Source: Bacteroides sp. MSB163 (GTDB taxonomy: Bacteria; Bacteroidota; Bacteroidia; Bacteroidales; Bacteroidaceae). Taken from it: 64,000 nt of DNA. Under the pieces are notes generated by a model that was not told the DNA's origin, did not search any database, and saw only the letters and a list, made by a program, of their open reading frames with translations. The position numbers were made by a program, and so were the translations under genes. The stretch is taken from the NCBI RefSeq assembly GCF_036416795.1, contig NZ_CP143867.1, forward strand, positions 5,324,001 to 5,388,000, written 5' to 3'. Positions 34,915-41,825 of this stretch are shown piece after piece (position 1 is the stretch's first letter; each line of letters opens with the position of its first letter).

Positions 34915-35391
34915 TTATTCTTCTACCTCCTCAAACGGATACTGATTCTCCTCAAATCCCTTCAACTCCTCTGCAATCTCCGCCTGCTCCAGGCTCAACC
35001 CTGCCTTATCCCAAGTATTGATAATTTCATGAGCCTCCTTTGCTAAACTCTCATCATAGAACTCCCCATAACAATAAGTTAACAAACGCACCTTCAGCAA
35101 TGACGCAGAAAGCTTCGGAAGCACCTCCCAGCTACGATCCAGAACATTCTGAATATATTCCTGTTTGCAGCCATTATCATAAATCGTTGCAGCGAAAGCC
35201 ACTAACAAACCAAGGCAAAGTTCAGCCTCCTCTTCGGCCGTAGCTCCATGAATGTTGTAAAGTTCGATAGCCCGTTCGTAAACATCACGGTTCAAACGTG
35301 TAAATTGGTCCGCATAAATGGGACTTCCATCAAGCCCGTAGGTTAGAAGATCATGGGCTAAGGAAAATAATGATGAAGAATTAGAATTCAT
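34915..35391 (-). CDS. upxZ: UpxZ-family inhibitor of heterologous capsule antitermination
   Basis: A 158-residue acidic cytoplasmic protein matching the UpxZ family by sequence style (LFSLAHDLLTYGLDGSPIYADQFTRLNRDVYERAIELY) and by being the second gene of a Bacteroides capsule locus. In B. fragilis UpxZ proteins block the UpxY antiterminators of other capsule loci, so that one capsule dominates. It follows upxY by 97 nt, and 121 nt separate it from the first biosynthetic gene. Confidence 0.88.
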   Translation of the reverse strand: MNSNSSSLFSLAHDLLTYGLDGSPIYADQFTRLNRDVYERAIELYNIHGATAEEEAELCLGLLVAFAATIYDNGCKQEYIQNVLDRSWEVLPKLSASLLKVRLLTYCYGEFYDESLAKEAHEIINTWDKAGLSLEQAEIAEELKGFEENQYPFEEVEE

Positions 35392-35488
35392 ATTATTAAA
35401 TGTTTTATTTCAAAAAGAGAAGATACTTCGAAAGACTTAAGAGGACACAATACTATGTATCAACTAACGATTATTATCAACGGTAATG

Positions 35489-36061
35489 TCAATCAACAGT
35501 TAACGGCTCAACAAGCGAAGGCGGGATAAAGGTAGTAGCTACAGCCATGACACCTTCAATATTGACTACCACACGGCGGTCATGGCGAATACGGACAAAC
35601 TCACCGATTACACCTTTGAAAACACCATCAGTGATACGAACCTTCTGACCTTTTACCAAATTCAGTTCGGCTGCTTCCATATAAAGAATTGGCTCATCGT
35701 GACTACCCGCTACCAGAATAAAACTGCGCATCTGCGCATCAGGAATAACTACCGGACGGCAATGTTCACGATTCATAATGAAACGTATAGGCATCGTTCC
35801 CTCAAGCTCGTCCTTCAAAGCATCAATACGTTTGCGCGTAGAATGAACGAAGACAAGATTATGTATGGCGGGCACCAATCTACGGACACGCTTACCACCT
35901 TTCATCACCATTCCATAGCACATAGGAATAAAGCTCTCTATGTTCTCCTTATCAAGAATAGACTTAAGAGTCAGTTCACGACTATAAGAGACACGAACAG
36001 CAAACCAATGGAGATTTTGAGAGTTGAAAGTTGAAAGCTGAGAGTGAGTACTTTCAGTCAT
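35489..36061 (-). CDS. upxY: UpxY-family transcription antiterminator (NusG-like)
   Basis: About 190 residues. NusG N-terminal domain (LHWFAVRVSYSRELTLKSILDKENIESFIPM, VHSTRKRIDALKDEL) and a C-terminal KOW motif (GQKVRITDGVFKGVIGEFVRI). Locus-specific UpxY lets RNA polymerase pass the terminator-rich leader and transcribe the long capsule operon. Starts at 36061 (MTES) or 36079 (MLCENIM) are possible; the second lies inside a hairpin, so I prefer 36061. The first residues (HSQLSTFNSQ) are encoded by a short word repeat (gagttgaaa-type, 36017-36045), probably a late addition. Its promoter lies in the invertible segment upstream. Confidence 0.9.
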   Translation of the reverse strand: MTESTHSQLSTFNSQNLHWFAVRVSYSRELTLKSILDKENIESFIPMCYGMVMKGGKRVRRLVPAIHNLVFVHSTRKRIDALKDELEGTMPIRFIMNREHCRPVVIPDAQMRSFILVAGSHDEPILYMEAAELNLVKGQKVRITDGVFKGVIGEFVRIRHDRRVVVNIEGVMAVATTFIPPSLVEPLTVD

Positions 36062-36069
36062 GATATTTT

Positions 36070-36086
36070 CGCAAAGCAACTTTGCG
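36070..36086. promoter_or_regulatory. Leader hairpin just before upxY
   Basis: CGCAAAG and CTTTGCG (perfect 7-bp stem, 3-nt loop) lie 8 nt before the ATG at 36061 and include the alternative ATG at 36079. It could hide or position the ribosome site, or be part of the antitermination leader. Confidence 0.45.
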
Positions 36087-36292
36087 TAAGGATATTTTTT
36101 AGGGACACCGGAGTAGTGAAATACCTACCGGTCAAGTTATGTAATGCGATTATTTTAAATAACTTATGCTGCATTCATTTCATTTCAGAACTTCCTACCA
36201 TCGCGGAAAAAGAAGCTGTGAAACATCTATGTGGAGCTTCTGGAGTCAAAAGCTATAAACGGGTGATTAAAGAAGATTAGTTGTCTTTTAAT

Positions 36293-36306
36293 CGTTCGTT
36301 TAATGG
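36293..36306 (+). repeat. Left inverted repeat of the promoter segment
   Basis: CGTTCGTTTAATGG; the pairing extends by two more A's beyond one mismatch. Confidence 0.88.
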
Positions 36307-36484
36307 ACACCAATATTTGTAAAGAAAATGTCTCTTATAAAAACATTAAGTTGAATAGATATTAATGATATTTTTTCAGAATGTAAAATCTTACACATGA
36401 GATACTTACATTAAAAAAGAGGGTCTGAGAAAATATTTTTATCAAACATTTTGGTCATTCAAAAAATACCTTTTACCTTTGCGC

Positions 36485-36498
36485 CCATTAAACGAACG
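36485..36498 (-). repeat. Right inverted repeat of the promoter segment
   Basis: CCATTAAACGAACG, the exact reverse complement of 36293-36306, begins 3 nt past the TACCTTTG box. Confidence 0.88.
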
Positions 36499-37092
36499 TT
36501 TTTTGAACACCTATCCATTCTTACTCCAATAAATTATATATCAGCCAATTAATCGTCGTAAATCAGTATATATAATCAATATTATTCTAAGATTCTTACT
36601 CACTCTTTCTTTTTTACACTAATCTTCGTAGCTTGAAAATATTTTTCCATCACTAATTCAGACATTAAAAATCATAGAAGTATGGTAAAAAACAAATTTA
36701 ATAGAGCTATACACAACGAATCTCCTGTGTACATCTATGGAAAAACAGATTGACTGTGATTACACATTTCTTGTGCAAAAAAGGAATATCTATAAACAAT
36801 AATAATAAACATAAAGCTATTAATGCAGACATTAATAGATATTACCGAAGAATACAATTACTAAAATTGAAGAAGTAAGAAAGGTCTATTAAAAAAAATG
36901 CATAGTTAAATCATTATTTACCTCAATAGCCTTATAAACGTTTATCTGCTGAAATACACTGCTACAATAGTCTGTTGATGAACGCTTTGTACCTACTTCC
37001 TTATGAATTACATGCCCTTTTACTTGTTATTACATAGCTTTTTCTTTGGATTCAGATCCTTTCTCCTTTGTTTTAGAATGCTGCATTTAGAT

Positions 37093-37178
37093 GTGCTTAC
37101 AGTTGTAATGCACGTGCTTCACGGTTGTAAAGCATGTATATCACTACTGTGAGTCACGATGTTTACAATCGTGGTCAC
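37093..37178. repeat. Four degenerate 21-22-nt units inside a 10-nt inverted repeat
   Basis: Units start at 37093, 37114, 37136 and 37158. The first two share GTGCTT...GTTGTAA(A/T)GCA. The fourth is roughly inverted (TTTACAATCGTGG) and units three and four end in GTCAC. The whole lies between TTTAGATGTG (37086-37095) and its exact complement CACATCTAAA (37176-37185). Confidence 0.5.
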
Positions 37179-37318
37179 ATCTAAAACACTCTATGTCAAC
37201 AGAGTATACATGCGTAGTTTGCGCAATGGACATAAGGGATTGACACTTACAATCCCTGCTTTGGATGGACAAAAGTAGGAGGAAAAACGCCTGAAATGAA
37301 AGGGTGTAAAAACGAATA

Positions 37319-37482
37319 GTGTAGGCAAAAAAGAGGGGTAACGGAAAGATAATCAAAGATATATCTCTGATATAGGTGGAGTGTAGGTAAATTTGCCTAC
37401 ACTCTTCCTACACTTACCTACACTCCACTCTATTGCCGATGAACAGGGCGATGCAGAAGGTGAGTGTAAGCGTGTAGGTAAA
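37319..37482. repeat. Cluster of GTGTAGG(C/T)AAA motifs in both orientations
   Basis: The 11-nt motif occurs at 37319 (+), 37381 (+), 37392 (-) and 37472 (+), with shorter CCTACAC copies at 37407 and 37417. The copies at 37381-37402 form a tight inverted pair. The spacing is irregular. They could be operator sites or the remains of a lost module. Confidence 0.55.
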
Positions 37483-37553
37483 AGTGTGCATAAACTCCGG
37501 ATAGACAAATAATATGTTTTTCGGCTACAGAGATATCTTTTATTCTTTTTTTG

Positions 37554-37561
37554 TATCTTTG
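37554..37561 (+). promoter_or_regulatory. -7 box (TATCTTTG) for tex
   Basis: TATCTTTG followed by GG lies 27 nt before the ATG at 37589 and excludes the longer upstream start. Confidence 0.55.
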
Positions 37562-37588
37562 GCCCTCATTATTCAAAAACAACTCAAC

Positions 37589-39715
37589 ATGATACAGTTA
37601 TTCCATCGCATGATTTCCGCCGCCCTCGGCATTTCCGAGAAGCAAATCGGCCATACACTTGATTTATTGGAAGACGGAGCTACCATTCCCTTCATCAGTC
37701 GCTACCGCAAAGAAGCTACCGGCGGACTGGATGAAGTGCAAATTGAAGCCATCAAAACACACTATGAGAAGCTGAACGAAACAGCCAAACGGAAAGAGAC
37801 TATCATCAACACCATCAACGAGCAGGGGAAAATGACTCCCGAACTGCAAAAACGTATTGATGAAACATGGGACAGCACCATTCTTGAAGACATCTACCTA
37901 CCTTATAAACCCAAACGCCGCACACGTGCGGAAGTAGCCCGCCAGAAAGGACTGGAACCACTGGCGACATTGCTGATGCTGCAACGGGAACCCAACCCCG
38001 AGAAACGTGCGGAAGCATACGTCAAAGGAGAAGTGAAAGATGCCGAAGACGCATTGAAAGGGGCACGGGACATCATTGCCGAACAGGTCAGTGAAGACGA
38101 ACAGGCACGCAACACCGTGCGTTTCGCCTTCTCCCGGCAAGCCGTCATCACCGCCAAGGTAGTGAAAGGAAAAGAAACCGAAGCAGATAAATACCGGGAT
38201 TATTTCGAATTCAGCAAACCACTGAAGAAATGTACCTCGCACCAGTTGCTTGCCATCCGTCGTGCCGAAGCCGAAGGTCTGCTGAAAGTCAGCATAAGTC
38301 CTGATGACGAGGAATGTGTAGAACGTCTGGAACGCCGCTTTGTCCGTAGCAACAACGCTTGCGGAGAACAAGTGGCGGAGGCCGTACAGGATGCCTACAA
38401 ACGCCTGTTGAAATCGTCCATCGAAACTGAGTTTGCCGCACAAAGTAAGGAGCAGGCCGATGAAGAAGCCATCCGGGTATTCGTCCAGAACCTGCGCCAG
38501 CTATTGCTCGCCTCCCCACTGGGGCAAAAACGGGTAATGGGCATTGATCCGGGCTTCCGTACAGGCTGCAAGGTAATATGCCTGGACGCACAAGGCAATC
38601 TGCTCCACAATGAGAACATCTATCCGCATGCTCCGGTGCACAAAACCGCAGAGGCTGTATCCAAAATACAAAAGATGGTGGAAGCTTATCAGATAGAAGC
38701 CATCGCCGTAGGCAACGGAACCGCAAGCCGTGAAACCGAAGAATTTCTGAAACACCAAACTTTCAGACAGGATATTCAGGTATTTGTGGTGAGCGAACAG
38801 GGTGCTTCGATTTATTCCGCATCCAAAATCGCCCGGGATGAGTTTCCCGAATACGATGTCACGGTACGTGGAGCCGTATCTATCGCCCGCCGCCTGATGG
38901 ACCCATTGGCGGAATTAGTGAAAATAGATCCGAAGTCCATTGGCGTGGGACAATACCAGCATGATGTGGATCAGACGAAATTAAAAAAATCACTGGATCT
39001 GACCGTAGAAAGCTGCGTAAATCTGGTTGGTGTAAATCTGAATACGGCAAGTAGCCACCTGCTGACGTATATTTCCGGTCTAGGCCCTCAGCTGGCACAA
39101 AACATCGTGAACTACCGTGCGGAAAACGGTGCATTTACCTCCCGCAAGCAACTGATGAAAGTACCGCGTATGGGAGCCAAAGCATTTGAGCAATGCGCCG
39201 GTTTCCTTCGTATTCCACAGGCTGAAAACCCCTTGGATAATACGGCCGTACACCCTGAGAGTTATTGCATCGTAGAGCAGATGGCAAAAGACCTGGGATG
39301 CAGCGTAGCAGAACTTATCGCCAGCAAGGAGCTCCGCCTGAAAATAAAACCGGAGAAATACCTCACTCCTACCGTGGGTATGCCGACACTGAAAGATATT
39401 CTGCAAGAATTGGAAAAACCCGGACGCGACCCGAGAGGTCCGATAAAGATTTTCGAGTTCGACAAGAATGTACGCACCATCAACGACCTGCACGAAGGTA
39501 TGGAACTCCCCGGCATCGTAGGCAATATCACCAACTTTGGCGCATTTGTCGACATAGGTATAAAAGAGAATGGTCTGATCCATCTTTCGCAGCTGGCCGA
39601 CCGTTTCGTTTCAGACCCGAATGAGATTGTCTCTATTCACCAGCATGTCCGGGTCAGGGTGCTGAGTGTGGATATGGATCGCAAGCGGATTGCCTTGAAG
39701 CTGATTTCAGAATAA
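37589..39715 (+). CDS. tex: Tex family RNA-binding transcription accessory protein
   Basis: 708 residues from the ATG at 37589 (MIQLFHRM). The N-terminal Tex helices (ISEKQIGHTLDLLEDGATIPFISRYRKEATGGLDEVQ), a YqgF-like RNase-H fold (GIDPGFRTGCKV near 316), tandem HhH motifs (SSHLLTYISGLGPQLAQNIVNYR) and a C-terminal S1 domain (GIVGNITNFGAFVDIGIKENGLIHLS) are all in order. Tex is a conserved nucleic-acid-binding protein of the transcription machinery. An in-frame ATG at 37514 would precede the TATCTTTG box. Its last 62 nt overlap the 3' end of the convergent protease gene. Confidence 0.95.
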   Translation: MIQLFHRMISAALGISEKQIGHTLDLLEDGATIPFISRYRKEATGGLDEVQIEAIKTHYEKLNETAKRKETIINTINEQGKMTPELQKRIDETWDSTILEDIYLPYKPKRRTRAEVARQKGLEPLATLLMLQREPNPEKRAEAYVKGEVKDAEDALKGARDIIAEQVSEDEQARNTVRFAFSRQAVITAKVVKGKETEADKYRDYFEFSKPLKKCTSHQLLAIRRAEAEGLLKVSISPDDEECVERLERRFVRSNNACGEQVAEAVQDAYKRLLKSSIETEFAAQSKEQADEEAIRVFVQNLRQLLLASPLGQKRVMGIDPGFRTGCKVICLDAQGNLLHNENIYPHAPVHKTAEAVSKIQKMVEAYQIEAIAVGNGTASRETEEFLKHQTFRQDIQVFVVSEQGASIYSASKIARDEFPEYDVTVRGAVSIARRLMDPLAELVKIDPKSIGVGQYQHDVDQTKLKKSLDLTVESCVNLVGVNLNTASSHLLTYISGLGPQLAQNIVNYRAENGAFTSRKQLMKVPRMGAKAFEQCAGFLRIPQAENPLDNTAVHPESYCIVEQMAKDLGCSVAELIASKELRLKIKPEKYLTPTVGMPTLKDILQELEKPGRDPRGPIKIFEFDKNVRTINDLHEGMELPGIVGNITNFGAFVDIGIKENGLIHLSQLADRFVSDPNEIVSIHQHVRVRVLSVDMDRKRIALKLISE

Positions 39716-40556
39716 TCACAATAACAATAATCATCAACGCGGTGCACAGGATGGAACCTTCGAAACCGAATGCACCGCCGTTGATGATATTCTCTTCCGG
39801 TAATTCTAAAGACAATAAAGTACCGCCTAATCGTCCTCCGCTTACTTCGAAACCAAGAATCGGACCTTGCAGCCAATTCCAGAAAAGATGAAGAGCGATA
39901 GGAAACCACAAATTACGCGTATATATGTAGGTAGAACCTATCATAATCCCCGCCAACAATATATTCAGAAAAGCGATCAGAGAAAAGTTAGGATTAAAAA
40001 TATGCATCAGGGAAAACAATGCAGACGAAAGAAACAATGCCACAAAACGATTGACACCTGCGGTCAGCAAATGCCCCAGGACAAAACCGCGAAAGGCAAT
40101 CTCTTCTGCAAGAGCAACCAGCAACATTAATATCCAAGACAGCAGAAAATCGTATGCGCTAAAGTGTACGGCAGCAATTTCAACCTCTCCCAACCCATAT
40201 AATATTCCAAATCCGACAGCATAGATAGCCAAAGCAACGAATGTACCCCAAAAGATGTCTTTAGCCCGCCCTTTCAAGGATAAGCCCAAGTCTGTAATCG
40301 GAAGGTGGTCCCAATTCTTCAGCAGAACCCAGGCCGCCAGGAAAGTTCCCGCCAGAAAACTACTTTGCATGACAACTTCTTTCAAAATTCCATCTATCTT
40401 AAAAAAAGAGACCGCTTTGATGCAAACAGTTCCCAATACTCCGGCAAATCCCAGCATCAAAAGTATATAAACGATAACTTTTGCCGCAACAACCAGATAA
40501 ATGACAAGTTTCGACTCTTGCGGGGCAATATTTATATCTTCGTTCATTGATTCCAT
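39654..40556 (-). CDS. CPBP-family intramembrane metalloprotease
   Basis: A 300-residue membrane protein with about 8 TM segments. CPBP (CAAX protease/bacteriocin-processing, Abi) motifs are present: the Glu pair in LVALAEEIAFRGFVLGHLL near 150, His in SALFSLMHIFNPN near 188, and HLFWNWLQG near 228. It cleaves within the membrane; the substrate is unknown. ATGs at 40556 and 40547 are both possible. The last 20 or so codons (ILKSASRQSACDPYPHSAP) run antisense through the 3' end of tex, an extension unlikely to be structured. Confidence 0.87.
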   Translation of the reverse strand: MESMNEDINIAPQESKLVIYLVVAAKVIVYILLMLGFAGVLGTVCIKAVSFFKIDGILKEVVMQSSFLAGTFLAAWVLLKNWDHLPITDLGLSLKGRAKDIFWGTFVALAIYAVGFGILYGLGEVEIAAVHFSAYDFLLSWILMLLVALAEEIAFRGFVLGHLLTAGVNRFVALFLSSALFSLMHIFNPNFSLIAFLNILLAGIMIGSTYIYTRNLWFPIALHLFWNWLQGPILGFEVSGGRLGGTLLSLELPEENIINGGAFGFEGSILCTALMIIVIVIILKSASRQSACDPYPHSAP

Positions 40557-40586
40557 ATCCTTAGTTTCTATATGTTAATACCCCGG

Positions 40587-40594
40587 CAAAAATA
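40587..40594 (-). promoter_or_regulatory. -7 box (TATTTTTG) for the CPBP gene
   Basis: Minus-strand TATTTTTG lies 30 nt before the ATG at 40556. Confidence 0.45.
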
Positions 40595-40636
40595 CCTATA
40601 AAATTAAAAATAGAAAGCAAATTCCTACAAAAAGCG

Positions 40637-40644
40637 TATATTTG
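40637..40644 (+). promoter_or_regulatory. -7 box (TATATTTG) for the leucine-rich-repeat gene
   Basis: TATATTTG fits TAnnTTTG, 22 nt before the ATG at 40667. It is divergent from the CPBP promoter 43 nt away. Confidence 0.5.
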
Positions 40645-40666
40645 TCTAAACATATCTATTACTGTC

Positions 40667-41731
40667 ATGAAACTAAAACGAACATTAGCCACTATAATGC
40701 TGGCTGCATGTACTTACGCAGCAGTTGCACAAAATGCAGGTACACCAGCTAATAATAAAACTTTTTTTGTAGCCAAGCCTGGCACTCTGGTATCCATGCT
40801 CACTGAGGATGAAGCCAACAGCGTCACCCATCTTACATTGACCGGAAAACTAAATGCCATTGACTTCAAACATCTGCGCGATGAATTCAAGAATCTGAAA
40901 GTGCTGGATATCTCCAACGCATCCATCAGTACATACGCAGGCAAAAGCGGCACTTACCCCGACCGTTTCTATATTTATCCGCCCAACTGTGTACCGGCTT
41001 ATGCATTCTGCCAGCAGACCAGCGACAGTACTTTCACCGGAAAAGCAACTCTCCAGAAAATTATTCTTTCAGAGAAAATCAAGAACATAGAAGACGCGGC
41101 CTTCAAGGGTTGCGAAAATCTGAAAATATGCCAGTTGAGAAAAAAGACTGCTCCCAACCTATTACCGGCCGCTTTGGCGGATAGCATAACGGCCATTTTC
41201 GTTCCGTTGGGTAGCAGCGACTCCTACCGTGGCAAGAAGCATTGGGAAACCTTTGCCGTGATAGAAGGAGAACCTGTAGAAGCTTTCGTACAGGTAGGCT
41301 TAATGGGAAGTCTCGCCAGTGAATTAGTGGCTGCGGGCTTGCAACCGAAAGATGTGAATTTCCTGACCGTAGAAGGGAAACTGGACGAAGCTGACTTCAC
41401 CGTAATACGTGATTATATGCCCAATCTTGTGGCTGTTGATCTGAGCAAAAGTAACACTACGGTTATTCCCGAATATACTTTTACCCAGAAAAAATATCTG
41501 TTGCGCATCCAGCTTCCCAAAGGTTTGAAAAGTATCGGACAACGTGCATTCAGCGGATGCGGTCGCTTGTGCGGTACGCTTGAATTGCCAGCCGGAGTGA
41601 CTGCCATCGAATATGGCGCGTTTATGGGATGTGACAACTTGCGTTATGTAGTAGCTACAGGAAACAAGATTACGACTTTGGGGGATAGCCTGTTCGGAGA
41701 AGACGGAAGGAATAAGCTGATTTATAAGTGA
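40667..41731 (+). CDS. Secreted BspA-like leucine-rich-repeat protein
   Basis: A 354-residue exported protein (signal peptide 1-21, ending AVAQ). It contains LRR_5/BspA-type repeats in two blocks. One lies near 120-190 (FTGKATLQKIILSEKIKNIEDAAFKGCENLKICQL), the other near 255-345 (IPEYTFTQKKYLLRIQLPKGLKSIGQRAFSGCGRL, GVTAIEYGAFMGCDNLRYV). Two similar sub-domains (SMLTEDEANSVTHLTLTGKLNAIDF and DVNFLTVEGKLDEADF) suggest an internal duplication. Such proteins are surface or periplasmic binders; no ligand is known. It converges on the ABC-F gene with a hairpin between them. Confidence 0.82.
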   Translation: MKLKRTLATIMLAACTYAAVAQNAGTPANNKTFFVAKPGTLVSMLTEDEANSVTHLTLTGKLNAIDFKHLRDEFKNLKVLDISNASISTYAGKSGTYPDRFYIYPPNCVPAYAFCQQTSDSTFTGKATLQKIILSEKIKNIEDAAFKGCENLKICQLRKKTAPNLLPAALADSITAIFVPLGSSDSYRGKKHWETFAVIEGEPVEAFVQVGLMGSLASELVAAGLQPKDVNFLTVEGKLDEADFTVIRDYMPNLVAVDLSKSNTTVIPEYTFTQKKYLLRIQLPKGLKSIGQRAFSGCGRLCGTLELPAGVTAIEYGAFMGCDNLRYVVATGNKITTLGDSLFGEDGRNKLIYK

Positions 41732-41742
41732 CAAGCGATAAA

Positions 41743-41824
41743 CTACGAGCTACGAGCTACGAGCTACAAGTACCTTTCGGCATTATAGCGCAGCAACTCG
41801 TAGCTTGTAGCTCGTCACTCGTAG
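41743..41824. repeat. Hairpin of ctacgag/ctcgtag word repeats between convergent genes
   Basis: Two 28-nt arms (41743-41770 and 41797-41824), about 24 of 28 complementary, are each built from tandem 7-9-nt words (CTACGAG, CTCGTAG). The loop is 26 nt. It probably serves as a bidirectional transcript end, though neither side has a long T run. Confidence 0.6.
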
Positions 41825-41825
41825 C

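Larger units (their letters stand above)
36293..36498. promoter_or_regulatory. Invertible capsule promoter segment, sequenced in OFF orientation
   Basis: Perfect 14-nt inverted repeats (CGTTCGTTTAATGG at 36293-36306 and its complement at 36485-36498) enclose 178 bp. Inside is a complete plus-strand promoter: TTTG at 36450-36453, a 20-nt spacer and TACCTTTG at 36474-36481. It reads away from upxY. No TAnnTTTG box occurs on the minus strand of the segment. Inversion would place the -7 box at about 36317-36310, reading into upxY. This is the known design of phase-variable Bacteroides capsule promoters. The recombinase (Mpi-type) is not in the window. Confidence 0.88.
36499..37553. other. About 1 kb without a convincing gene
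   Basis: No frame here has convincing coding character. 36500-37080 is AT-rich with no motif I recognise; a 23-codon frame at 36682 has no support. 37093-37178 and 37319-37482 hold two different repeat clusters (separate entries). The OFF-state capsule promoter at 36474 points into this stretch. It may be degenerate remnant DNA next to the capsule locus. Confidence 0.6.

Noticed and set aside
36044..36280. Plus-strand frame of 78 codons opposite the upxY start
   Set aside because: It is antisense to upxY at its 5' end and I recognise no family. Its C-terminal part looks protein-like, so a decayed gene remnant is possible, but the support is too weak to annotate.
36307..36484. Second, minus-strand promoter inside the invertible segment that would keep upxY ON
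   Set aside because: I searched the segment for the complement of TAnnTTTG and found none; only the plus-strand promoter is present.
37093..37178. CRISPR-like repeat array
   Set aside because: Units are degenerate, contiguous and without spacers, and no cas genes are present. The same holds for the arrays at 1888, 9634 and 58876.
37144..37356. Minus-strand 70-codon frame in the gene-free stretch
   Set aside because: It runs through two repeat clusters, and its hydrophobic start and Cys-rich end match nothing I know.
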